A DNA stretch of 11,678 bases from Acidobacteriota bacterium. Its GTDB lineage: Bacteria > Acidobacteriota > Terriglobia > Terriglobales > Acidobacteriaceae. A program made the translations under genes and the position numbers. Below, piece after piece: positions 1 to 6,609 of this stretch. The stretch is taken from assembly GCA_021841795.1 (NCBI GenBank), contig JAKCDN010000055.1:1-11678 (forward strand), written 5' to 3'. A model generated the notes under the pieces. The model did not search any database and was not told the DNA's origin. It saw only the letters and a list, made by a program, of their open reading frames with translations. Each line of letters starts with the position of its first letter. Within the stretch, counting starts at the first letter, position 1.

Positions 1-186
1 CGCATAGTGCATCTCTCCGGCGACGATCTGGAAGGGCTTGCCGTCGAGCAGGAACTGGCCATGGTCGACGCGGAAGGTGTGCTGCGGAGCTGCCTGATCC
101 GCGGCCAGCGCGGCACGGGGGCCTGTAAACAGGCAGGACAAACTGGCGGCAAGGAAGACGGCAAGCGGTTTGATTCTGAAGTTCAT
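1..186 (-). CDS. GH35 beta-galactosidase-like secreted glycosidase (N-terminal fragment)
   Basis: Only the first 62 codons are in the window; the gene continues past the left edge. Residues 1-28 look like a Sec signal peptide: a short basic start (NFRIK), a hydrophobic core (LAVFLAASLSCLF) and an ALA-AD cleavage site. The exported part begins with a strand resembling the start of glycoside hydrolase family 35 catalytic domains: F-x-V, then FLLDGKPFQIVAGEMHYA, matching the family pattern 'F-x-l-[DN]-G-k-p-f-x-i-x-s-G-E-x-H-Y'. GH35 enzymes remove terminal beta-galactose from oligosaccharides. The catalytic glutamates lie far downstream and cannot be seen, so activity is inferred. The ATG at 184-186 is the only sensible start because the signal peptide follows directly; its ribosome site is weak. 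It lies on the same strand as the kinase gene, 162 nt downstream of that gene's stop, so read-through is possible but not shown. Confidence 0.72.
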   Translation of the reverse strand, partial: MNFRIKPLAVFLAASLSCLFTGPRAALAADQAAPQHTFRVDHGQFLLDGKPFQIVAGEMHYA

Positions 187-348
187 CAAAGGTATCTTTC
201 GGGCCTGGATTAGAAGCCGCCGCGCGAATTTTTGCGGGGCGCGCATGTTGGCGGAGGACAGTCTCTCGCGACCATCCCATGATATGCCACGGAGGCCGCG
301 GGCAGCGGAGAGCGGCAACGCATGGCGAACGGAAGCCGGCGCCGCGGA

Positions 349-1323
349 CTAGCGGCGATGGGCGAGAAGCAGCATCAGCAGCAGGATGACGACGGGAATG
401 AGCGCCAGCGCTCCGTAATAGAGAAACTTGCGCAGACGCGGGGATCGGCGGTTCTGCCAGTCGCGGATTTCGGCGCGGTCTTCGACTCCCACCTGTTCAG
501 GATGATCGAGATCGTGGAGGAACTCCTCGGCGCGCGGGTAACGGTTCCTGGGATCGCGTTCGAGAGCGCGGTAGAGGATCTCCTGCATCTGGGGCGTAAC
601 CTCGGGATCGGCGACGCGGGGCGGCGTGGGGTGGTTGAGCAGGCGATCGTTCATGGCGGCGAGCGGCGTGGGGCCATGGAAGGGCAGCTTGCCGGTGAGC
701 ATCTCGTAGAGGATGACGCCCATGGAGTAAAGGTCGCTGCGACCGTCGCCGCGCTTGCCTTTGACCTGCTCGGGCGAGATGTAGTCGGGGGTGCCGAGGG
801 CGGTGGTGAAGTTGGCGTAGGTGAGACGGCGCGCGGAGGTATCGCCGGCGATGCCGAAGTCGATGAGCTTGATGTTGTCGTTTTCGTCGACGAGGATGTT
901 TTCCGGTTTGAGGTCGCGATGGACCACGCCGTTGGCGTGGATGTAGGCGAGAGCTTCGAGGACGCCTTTGGCGATGCGCAGGGCGCGTTCGCCGGGGATG
1001 CGGCCATGGTCGAGGATGCGGCGCAGGAGCCTGCCGTCGCACCACTCCATGACCATGTAGACGCGGGAGCGTTTTTCGCCGCCGTAGACGCGCATGACGT
1101 TGGGGTGGTCGAGACGCTGGCCGATGGAGGACTCGCGCTGAAAGCGGTCGCTGAAGAGTGGATCGGCCTCCATGTCGGGATGAGGGATTTTGAGAGCCAC
1201 GGTGCGGCCGTCGCGGGTGTCGGTGGCGCGGTAGATGGTGGCCATGCCGCTGCGTGCGACCGAGGCGTCGATGCGGTAGGAATCGACGTGCTGGCCGGGC
1301 TCCAGTGGATCGTAAAAGCTCAT
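349..1323 (-). CDS. Hanks-type Ser/Thr protein kinase with C-terminal membrane anchor
   Basis: From the chosen start the product has 324 residues. A kinase domain (about 17-270) is followed by a linker and one transmembrane helix (about 301-321, YYGALALIPVVILLLMLLLA) ending in HRR, so the catalytic domain should face the cytoplasm on a tail anchor. Visible catalytic parts are the VALK lysine (K45), the alpha-C glutamate (E64), HRDLKPEN (D137), DFG (D155), the activation segment GTPDYISPEQ and DLYSMGVILYEMLTGKLPF. The nucleotide loop reads VARSGMATIY and lacks two of the usual glycines. There is no extracellular sensor domain. An in-frame ATG at 1405-1407 would add 28 residues, but it has no Shine-Dalgarno site and its codons are poorer in third-position GC. 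The ATG at 1321-1323 has GGAG 11 nt upstream and starts just before the domain, so I chose it. The PP2C gene upstream on the same strand probably opposes it. Confidence 0.93.
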   Translation of the reverse strand: MSFYDPLEPGQHVDSYRIDASVARSGMATIYRATDTRDGRTVALKIPHPDMEADPLFSDRFQRESSIGQRLDHPNVMRVYGGEKRSRVYMVMEWCDGRLLRRILDHGRIPGERALRIAKGVLEALAYIHANGVVHRDLKPENILVDENDNIKLIDFGIAGDTSARRLTYANFTTALGTPDYISPEQVKGKRGDGRSDLYSMGVILYEMLTGKLPFHGPTPLAAMNDRLLNHPTPPRVADPEVTPQMQEILYRALERDPRNRYPRAEEFLHDLDHPEQVGVEDRAEIRDWQNRRSPRLRKFLYYGALALIPVVILLLMLLLAHRR

Positions 1324-1600
1324 TTTGCCGTGGGCTCCGTCGGGGTTCTCTTTACTGTAGCGGAAACTGTCGCGGTATGGAGTAAGGATTCTGTAAGGAG
1401 AAGCCATGGTTGATGCGGCTTTGAAGATGTCTCGCGGCTACCGCAATTCCCGGTTACTGTTGCCGTTTCGATTGGGCGCCATGTTGCCTCTGCCTGAGTC
1501 GCGCGGACTTGCATGCTGTGGCTCCAGGATGCGGCTACGCCGGAATCGGAATCATTCCGCACGGCCAAGATCCGGCTTGCGCTCCGGCTCCCGGTGGTTC

Positions 1601-2404
1601 TCACGCGGGCAGGCGGTAGGGGCGGCCGCGGTACATGCCTACCTGCTCGACGGCACGGACGCGAATGACCTGGGCGGTGGTGTTGTCGCCGCCGTCGATT
1701 TCTACGGCGCGGGCGACAAGTTCGTGGGCGATCTGCGTGGCGTCTTTTTTCTGCGAGGCGATGGCGGCGATCTCGGGCGCTTTCATCTCATCGTGCAGGC
1801 CGTCGGTGCAGAGGACGAAGACGTCGCCGGGCTGGATGGTGACGGCGGTGGTGTCGGGCGAGACGAACATCTCGGGGCCGACGGAGCGGATGAGCACGTG
1901 GCGGGAATCGGAGGCGGCGATCTCGTCGGCGGAGAGCAGGCCCATCTTGCGCTGTTCGTTGACGAGGGTGTGGTCCTGGGTGATCTGGCGGGCCTGGCCG
2001 TTGCGGACCAGATAGCAGCGGGAGTCGCCGACGTGAGAGACAACGGCCTGATCGTAGCGGAGCGCGCACGCAACCAGGGTGGTGGCCATGTTCTGGCCGC
2101 GGTATTGCGGGTTGAGCCGGCAATCGTGGACGGCGGTGTTGGCGCGCTCGATGAGCTTCGGCAGCAGGCTGATGAGCATGGAGCCCGAAGGCGCTTTGGC
2201 GAACTCATCGGCGAGCACGGAGACGGCGGTGGCGGAGGCAACTTCGCCGAGGTCGAGGCCGCCGACGCCGTCGGCTACGACAAATAGATAACCATGGGTG
2301 CGGGCCTGGGCGCGCGATGCAGGAACAAATGAGCCGCAGGCGTCTTCATTATTGGTACGAACTTTGCCGTAGTCGCTTGCGTGACCGAACTGTACATCCA
2401 ACAT
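1601..2404 (-). CDS. PP2C-family Ser/Thr protein phosphatase
   Basis: This 267-residue protein is a single soluble PPM/PP2C domain, the metal-dependent phosphatase that removes phosphate from Ser/Thr. The family motifs appear in order: RTNNEDA (16-22), VADGVGG (43-49), SHVGDSR (123-129), TQDHT (142-146), the flap-like segment around RKMGLLSADEIAAS, LCTDGLHD (198-205) and GGDNTTAQVI (238-247). D21, D45, D201 and D240 are the expected metal ligands, so the enzyme looks intact. There is no signal peptide or membrane segment. The ATG at 2402-2404 begins directly with the LDVQFGHASDYGKVR strand typical of this family; only a weak GGCGG-like site precedes it. The kinase gene lies downstream on the same strand, separated by 196-277 nt depending on the kinase start. 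This phosphatase-kinase-TM order matches the fused bifunctional kinase/phosphatase proteins of other bacteria. I infer that it dephosphorylates the kinase or its substrates. Confidence 0.94.
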   Translation of the reverse strand: MLDVQFGHASDYGKVRTNNEDACGSFVPASRAQARTHGYLFVVADGVGGLDLGEVASATAVSVLADEFAKAPSGSMLISLLPKLIERANTAVHDCRLNPQYRGQNMATTLVACALRYDQAVVSHVGDSRCYLVRNGQARQITQDHTLVNEQRKMGLLSADEIAASDSRHVLIRSVGPEMFVSPDTTAVTIQPGDVFVLCTDGLHDEMKAPEIAAIASQKKDATQIAHELVARAVEIDGGDNTTAQVIRVRAVEQVGMYRGRPYRLPA

Positions 2405-2457
2405 CGGGGACCGCCGTCAGGAGTCTTTCGCGGAAGGTATCGAGGAGACATTCCGCA

Positions 2458-2471
2458 GCGGCCAAGGCCGC
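2458..2471. promoter_or_regulatory. 14-bp GC-rich dyad upstream of the PP2C gene
   Basis: The sequence GCGGCC-AA-GGCCGC is a perfect inverted repeat of two 6-bp arms with a 2-bp spacer, 54 nt upstream of the phosphatase ATG. The 2-nt gap is too small for a good RNA hairpin, so a protein-binding dyad is the more natural reading. Such palindromes also arise by chance in DNA this GC-rich, and I see no convincing -35/-10 pair next to it. Confidence 0.2.
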
Positions 2472-2567
2472 ATGTATTTTGCTTCATCCGGGGCAGGGCT
2501 GAAGCCGTGCCTGTTCAAACCATATCGATGCAATCGGCTTGTGCGATTGCGCCGTGGAAACGCCAAA

Positions 2568-2625
2568 CTGGGTGGATCTGCTCTCCGGCTTTTCTTGAAC
2601 GAGGCCGGAGAGAAGATCCACCCAG
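2568..2625 (-). terminator. 22-bp inverted repeat, candidate terminator of the APC permease gene
   Basis: The left arm (2568-2589, beginning CTGGGTGGATCT) and right arm (2604-2625) are reverse complements over 22 bp with one mismatch (2580 against 2613), around a 14-nt loop. It starts 25 nt after the permease stop codon on the minus strand. The minus-strand RNA continues with UUUGGCGUUU, which is only moderately U-rich, so this is an imperfect intrinsic terminator. It also lies 160-220 nt upstream of the PP2C start and would insulate that gene. The stem is much longer than most terminators. A mobile palindromic element or an mRNA 3'-end protector are alternatives. Confidence 0.5.
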
Positions 2626-2650
2626 GATCGGGGGATGAGTGAAGGAGCAG

Positions 2651-4450
2651 TTACGAAATCTGCTCTCTGGCTGTCAGCAACGCGGCTTTGCCTTTGGACC
2701 TGGAGGAGCGGATAAAGTAGACCGCGCCGTAGAGGCCCCAGACAGCGGAGATGCCGAGAGCGGTGAGGGGCTCCATCTTGGTGCCGAGATTGAAGAAGGG
2801 GCCGATGATATAGAACGCCATGCAGATGAGGTTGGCGATGAGGCCAAAGCCGGGGATCAGGTAGTGTTTGACGATGTGCCGGTCGTGGCGCTCAGAGTAA
2901 GCAACGATGCAGAGGAAGCAGCTTAATCCGTAGAGGATGAAGGTGCCGAAGTTGGAGGTGAGGGTGATGGCCAGCAGGGAGTTGGGCAGCGCGGCCATCT
3001 GCGCGTGGGAGGTATAGCCGAAGCTGGAGAAGATGTTGTGGGGCAGGGCGGCGATGGAAGCGTCGGTGGGCGCACCGGCATCGCCGAAGGCGAGGGAGAC
3101 GGCGACGCAACCGATCACGGCGGAGATGGCGGCCAGGGTCCAGATGGCGCGGCGCGGAGAGAGCGATTCGGCGTGCAGCAGGCCGAAATGCTCGGGCACC
3201 TCGTTGTCCTTGCCCATGGCATAGGTGACGCGGGCGCCGGTGTTCATGCAGCTGAGGGTGGTGCCGATCAGCGCCAGGAAGACGGTGACGGCCTCGGCCA
3301 TCATGAAGTACTTGCCGTGGCCCTGGCCGAGCAGCGCATCGCCGACCATGATCATCATGTCGCCGATGGGCGCGGCCGAGCTGGCGGCGCTCTGCATGGT
3401 GTAACCGGAGTTGAGGAAGTAGTTGGCGCAGAAGTACTCAAACAGATAACAGAACAGTCCCTGTATGAGCAGCGAGGCGATGACCGCGATGGGGATGTGC
3501 TTGGTGGGGTTCTTGGCCTCGCCGCCCATGGCGGTGACGGATTCGAAGCCGACCAGGATGAGGATGGCGACGGTGGCCTGGATGAACATCCAACTGAACT
3601 TGTGGACGCTGACGACGGAGGCCGCGTTGGGGTGGGTGAGGAAGTTGCCGCTGGAGTCGGTGGTGGGGTAGCTGACGGTGAAGGGAACGGGCTTGCCCGC
3701 CTTGTCGAGCAGCGGAAGCGGGTTGCCTCCCGCGTCGCGCATGATCGATCCGTCCTTCGGGTTGGTGGCGAACTGGTAGCTGTAGGTGGACATCGACTGG
3801 CCGTCGTACTGGAAGGCGGCGGCGCCATCGGGATGGTTGGAGCGATAGCCGAGGGCGAGCACGCTGAAGACCACGAGGGCCGAGATCTGGACGACGTTGA
3901 TGGCGATGTTGACGGCGGTGGAAGCGCCCGCGCCCTTGGAGGCGATCCAGGCGACGAAGAAGGAGAAGACGATGGCTACCAGGCCCATGAACACAGGTCC
4001 GGGGTTGGAGCCGCTGATGAAGTTGGGATAGAGGAAACCAACCACGTAGCCGACGAAGATGCCGGTGGTGGCAACCATCACGCCGGGATAAACCCAGTAG
4101 TACAGGTGCGAGCCCCATCCCACGATGAACTTGGCGATACGGGCATACTTGAAGGCCTTGTCTTTGGAGAGCATGGCCTGCTCGGCGTAGTAGTAACTGG
4201 AACCGGTGCCGGGGTAGAGCTTGGAGACCTCAGCGTAGGCAACGGCGGTGGCCAGGCAGAGCAGGAGAGCGGCGAAGATCCCCATCCACATGGAAGGCGC
4301 GGTGGAAGGCTGTCCGGCCACGCCGGTGGTGGCCTGAATGAAGAAGGTGAGCCACAGGAAGGCGCCGGGGGCGATAAGCGCCATTGCGTTACTGGTTAAA
4401 CCAGTGAGGCCGAGCGTGGCCTGCATTTGAGGTGCTTTCGTATCTGCCAT
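2651..4450 (-). CDS. APC-superfamily amino acid/polyamine-type permease
   Basis: This 599-residue inner-membrane transporter has about 11-12 predicted helices. TM1 (about 20-41) carries the unwound-helix region NAMALIAPGAF. TM6 ends in GFESVTAMGGEAKNPTKHIPIA (split here at 301-310 and 311-322), the classic APC signature. The loop TGARVTYAMGKDNEVPEHFG (404-423) is also family-typical. These mark a LeuT-fold secondary transporter of amino acids, polyamines or related amines; the substrate cannot be read from sequence. Between TM5 and TM6 is an unusually long hydrophilic stretch (about 202-284) rich in Tyr, Ser, Pro and Gly, probably periplasmic; APC members are often only 450-500 residues. The start at 4448-4450 is well supported by AGGAG 7 nt upstream. 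A longer in-frame reading from 4612 would add 54 basic, non-membrane residues and is less likely. The porin gene lies 371 nt upstream on the same strand. A large inverted repeat follows the stop. Confidence 0.93.
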   Translation of the reverse strand: MADTKAPQMQATLGLTGLTSNAMALIAPGAFLWLTFFIQATTGVAGQPSTAPSMWMGIFAALLLCLATAVAYAEVSKLYPGTGSSYYYAEQAMLSKDKAFKYARIAKFIVGWGSHLYYWVYPGVMVATTGIFVGYVVGFLYPNFISGSNPGPVFMGLVAIVFSFFVAWIASKGAGASTAVNIAINVVQISALVVFSVLALGYRSNHPDGAAAFQYDGQSMSTYSYQFATNPKDGSIMRDAGGNPLPLLDKAGKPVPFTVSYPTTDSSGNFLTHPNAASVVSVHKFSWMFIQATVAILILVGFESVTAMGGEAKNPTKHIPIAVIASLLIQGLFCYLFEYFCANYFLNSGYTMQSAASSAAPIGDMMIMVGDALLGQGHGKYFMMAEAVTVFLALIGTTLSCMNTGARVTYAMGKDNEVPEHFGLLHAESLSPRRAIWTLAAISAVIGCVAVSLAFGDAGAPTDASIAALPHNIFSSFGYTSHAQMAALPNSLLAITLTSNFGTFILYGLSCFLCIVAYSERHDRHIVKHYLIPGFGLIANLICMAFYIIGPFFNLGTKMEPLTALGISAVWGLYGAVYFIRSSRSKGKAALLTAREQIS

Positions 4451-4774
4451 GAGTATTCTCCTGAGGTTGAAGATTTCATCTTGCAGGGCCCGGTCGAGAT
4501 ATCTCCGGACGCTTTTGAGGAGTACTGAATGTGGCGCATCCTCTGCCGTGTGCGCTGAGCCAGCGACGCGGCGTCTTCCGGAATGGGCCTGTCCGTTGGC
4601 GATGCCGAACAAGCCCGGTTGATCAGCGGTGATGCGAGTCTACCGTCCGCAACGTGAGGACGATATAAAGAACAAAACGAATGTTTCGGCCGGCGGTGAG
4701 CTGAATACCCGACGGCCTGTTTCAGGGGAATTGAAGGGGGATTTCCCGACCGCGAAGGAGCTGCATTTTTCCTG
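4451..4774 (-). other. Non-coding leader/upstream region of the permease gene
   Basis: These 324 nt, with the hairpin that follows, separate the porin stop from the permease ATG. I find no convincing gene or tRNA. An AT-rich patch at 4657-4690 contains TATATC on the minus strand (4662-4667), a possible -10 element without a good -35 partner. If transcription starts there, the permease mRNA would have a leader of roughly 200 nt. That leader contains CUCCUC (near 4521-4526) able to pair with the AGGAG ribosome site, and an alternative partner GAGGA slightly upstream. I could not match it to a known riboswitch consensus. Confidence 0.3.
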
Positions 4775-4820
4775 CGGAAGCCGGCGCGCGACGCCAGCCT
4801 GGCGCACGCGCCGGCTTCCG
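4775..4820 (-). terminator. 14-bp-stem hairpin directly after the porin stop codon
   Basis: CGGAAGCCGGCGCG (4775-4788) and CGCGCCGGCTTCCG (4807-4820) are perfect reverse complements. Inside the loop, CGCCA/TGGCG (4792-4796 with 4800-4804) can add a second 5-bp stem. The structure begins 1 nt after the porin stop codon on the minus strand. The minus-strand RNA then reads CAGGAAAAAUG, with no U-tract, so a classical intrinsic terminator is not supported. It may be a Rho-assisted stop or a 3'-end stabiliser that separates porin from permease expression. Confidence 0.5.
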
Positions 4821-4821
4821 G

Positions 4822-6066
4822 TTATTTCTTGACGATGTTGTCGCCGAAGATGAAGCCGAACTCACCCACCGCGCGGAACTGCGTGGGCTGAGTTCCGGCA
4901 GTGCCGAAGACGGTTCCGGGAGTGTAGTTCATGGCGTGCACCACGGCGATGTCGGTGCGGAAGTAGAAGCCGCCCTTCTGATAGGTGGGGGTGACGGTAA
5001 AGCTGGTGGCCTTGCTTCCGGGGCCGTAGAGGAGATTGACGTCGGGCCCGCCGACGGAGCCGGAGGTGGCAATGTACTCAAAGCGGCCGGGCAGCGCGAA
5101 GCCGTTTTTGAAGGCGCGGCTGAGGGAGATTGCGCCGCCGGTAGTCGAAGCGCCCTTGACCACGCCTACTTCAGGATTGGTAGGCACCTTGCTGTACTGG
5201 AAGTAGGGCTGCACGATCCACGCGCCCTTGGTGTAGGTGTAGATGACGGTGTGCATGTAGCTGTTGTTCTGCACCGGGGTAGCCATGGTCTGAAAGACCG
5301 TGGCATCCATATTTCCCATGCCGTCGTAGACCAGGCTGTGCGGACCCTTGGTGAAGGTGAGCGAGCCGCTGAGCCAGGAGTAGCGGTTGGAGTAGTAGCC
5401 GTCATTCCAACTGAAGGATGCAGTCAGGTATTTGCCGAGTGTCTGATTGACCTGAATGCCGTGGTTGACCGCGTTTTCCTGGCCCCAGAGAAGACCGCGC
5501 TCGATGTCGAAATTCTGATAGGTAAAGGTGGACTCGGCGCCCATCAGCGTAGGCAGGGAGCCGATCTGCCAGGTTGTGGTTTTGCCGGTGGCAATCTTGG
5601 CGAAGGCGACCGGAACGGGTCCGAAGAAGTCCTTGACGGTGTCCTGAGCATCGAGATAGGCCGTACCCAGCGTGGGCATGGTGTACTCGCCCACCTGGAC
5701 GAACCACTGAAACTTTCCGTCGGCCTTCTGGATGAACAATTCGCCGTTGCTGAGGGTGGCTTCCTTGTCATCGTCGCCCAGGACGGCGTTGGTTTGTCCC
5801 TGAGCGTAGCCGGTGAGAATTCCATTGACGGAGAGCTTGCCGAATGGGCCGGCGTCGAACACGGCCGGGGGCACCCACTGCAGCGGGCCGGTGAGCACGA
5901 AGGTGGAAAGCGGAGCCGGCGCGGCGTCGGCAGGAGCAGCGGGCGCGGGGGGTGGCGCGGCCGGCTGGGAAGACGAGGGAGCCGGTGATTGCGCTCCCGC
6001 AAGGAGCGCGGCAGACAGCGCGGCTCCGGCGATCGAACGTAAGATGACCATGGCTTTCGATTGCAT
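4822..6066 (-). CDS. Outer-membrane beta-barrel porin, BBP2/OmpL-like
   Basis: The 414-residue product has a signal peptide (1 to about 25, cleavage near LLAGA-Q), a Pro/Ala/Ser-rich linker (about 27-52) and a long region of alternating short beta strands with many Tyr, Phe, Gly, Asn and Thr. Motifs such as FGKLSVNGILTGYAQ, the segment GLLWGQENAVNHGIQVN (191-207), NDGYYSNRYSWLSGS and a C-terminal EFGFIFGDNIVKK fit the putative beta-barrel porin-2 (BBP2, PF07642) group, recognised by memory of the family. Such proteins form outer-membrane pores; substrate specificity is unknown. The start at 6064-6066 has GGAGG 10 nt upstream and gives a proper signal peptide. A TTG at 6105 would add 13 residues ahead of the signal peptide and is unlikely. 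The barrel lies upstream of the APC permease on the same strand, suggesting coordinated passage of a solute across both membranes. That link is inferred from position only. Confidence 0.87.
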   Translation of the reverse strand: MQSKAMVILRSIAGAALSAALLAGAQSPAPSSSQPAAPPPAPAAPADAAPAPLSTFVLTGPLQWVPPAVFDAGPFGKLSVNGILTGYAQGQTNAVLGDDDKEATLSNGELFIQKADGKFQWFVQVGEYTMPTLGTAYLDAQDTVKDFFGPVPVAFAKIATGKTTTWQIGSLPTLMGAESTFTYQNFDIERGLLWGQENAVNHGIQVNQTLGKYLTASFSWNDGYYSNRYSWLSGSLTFTKGPHSLVYDGMGNMDATVFQTMATPVQNNSYMHTVIYTYTKGAWIVQPYFQYSKVPTNPEVGVVKGASTTGGAISLSRAFKNGFALPGRFEYIATSGSVGGPDVNLLYGPGSKATSFTVTPTYQKGGFYFRTDIAVVHAMNYTPGTVFGTAGTQPTQFRAVGEFGFIFGDNIVKK

Positions 6067-6609
6067 CGACACGAATCCTCCAGAAAAAATTTGGGTATGA
6101 CGCAAGGCACAGCTAGATCGTTCAGGCGCATAAGTACACGCCCTCTCAACACCAGGAATTAGGCCCGTCGAGGCTGCAGAGAGGTGAGCAAGCTTGTGGT
6201 TGGGATTGCCGCCAGCTCAACGACAATCAGCTAATGGTCGTGGAAGACGCGGAAAGAGTGAAATCGCCTGACACCAGTAACGCAAACAGAGCATAAAGAT
6301 TTAATGAGGATCGAAAAATGTTTTCTTTGATGGAGCGCGGCCGCGGACTAACTCGATGGGGCGGCAGGGACTTGCGCGCCGAGAGACGGGCGCGCCGGGT
6401 GCGGCGGCAGCGCATGAAAAAGCCATAAAGAACCTGCTAGACTTTACTTTCTCCGGTTCAGGCGCCCGCCTCCGAGGTCATCAAGAGCAGTAATGGCGGT
6501 GACGAATGCGCGCAGGCGGAGCGCAGTGCGGGCAAATGCATGACGGCGCAGCAGGCGGCGCAACAGAGGCCTGGAGACGCAACATTCAGGCAGCAAAGGT
6601 GAGTGGGCA
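6067..6609. other. Non-coding divergent region between porin and sensor kinase genes
   Basis: No credible gene is seen in these 543 nt; the short open frames have no ribosome site or recognisable protein. The stretch around 6285-6340 is among the most AT-rich in the window and reads CATTAAATCTTTATGC on the minus strand. It probably holds the porin promoter, although no good -35/-10 pair can be fixed. A GC-rich hairpin (6374-6380 with 6389-6395, 7 bp, 8-nt loop) lies between this and the plus-strand promoter candidate near 6438. Confidence 0.5.
6415..6443 (+). promoter_or_regulatory. Candidate extended -10 promoter of the sensor kinase pair
   Basis: TGC-TAGACT (6435-6443) is an extended -10 element. 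A weak -35-like TGAAAA (6415-6420) sits 17 nt upstream. Transcription from here would give a leader of about 160 nt before the kinase start at 6610. The -35 match is poor, so confidence is low. Confidence 0.3.

Noticed and set aside
331..342. 12-nt GGAAGCCGGCGC shared with both arms of the 4775-4820 hairpin
   Set aside because: Matches of this length are expected several times by chance in a window of this size and base composition.
322..1413. 363-codon open frame on the plus strand across the kinase gene
   Set aside because: The opposite strand encodes a complete kinase with all catalytic motifs; this frame has low-complexity composition and no recognisable family.
1320..1604. 94-codon minus-strand frame between PP2C and kinase
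   Set aside because: Ser/Thr-rich without motifs, no ribosome site, overlaps both gene ends. It looks like spacer sequence.
1406..2287. 293-codon open frame on the plus strand across the PP2C gene
   Set aside because: Antisense shadow of a phosphatase with every metal-binding motif intact; Gly/Val/Asp-rich without motifs.
3005..4399. 464-codon open frame on the plus strand, antisense to the permease
   Set aside because: It is composed of Gly/Asp/Glu/Val/Ala runs with no domain, no ribosome site and no hydrophobic pattern. It is the mirror of a well-supported APC gene with high third-position GC.
4936..5988. 350-codon open frame antisense to the porin
   Set aside because: It lacks a ribosome site and family features, while the minus strand has a signal peptide and beta-barrel pattern.
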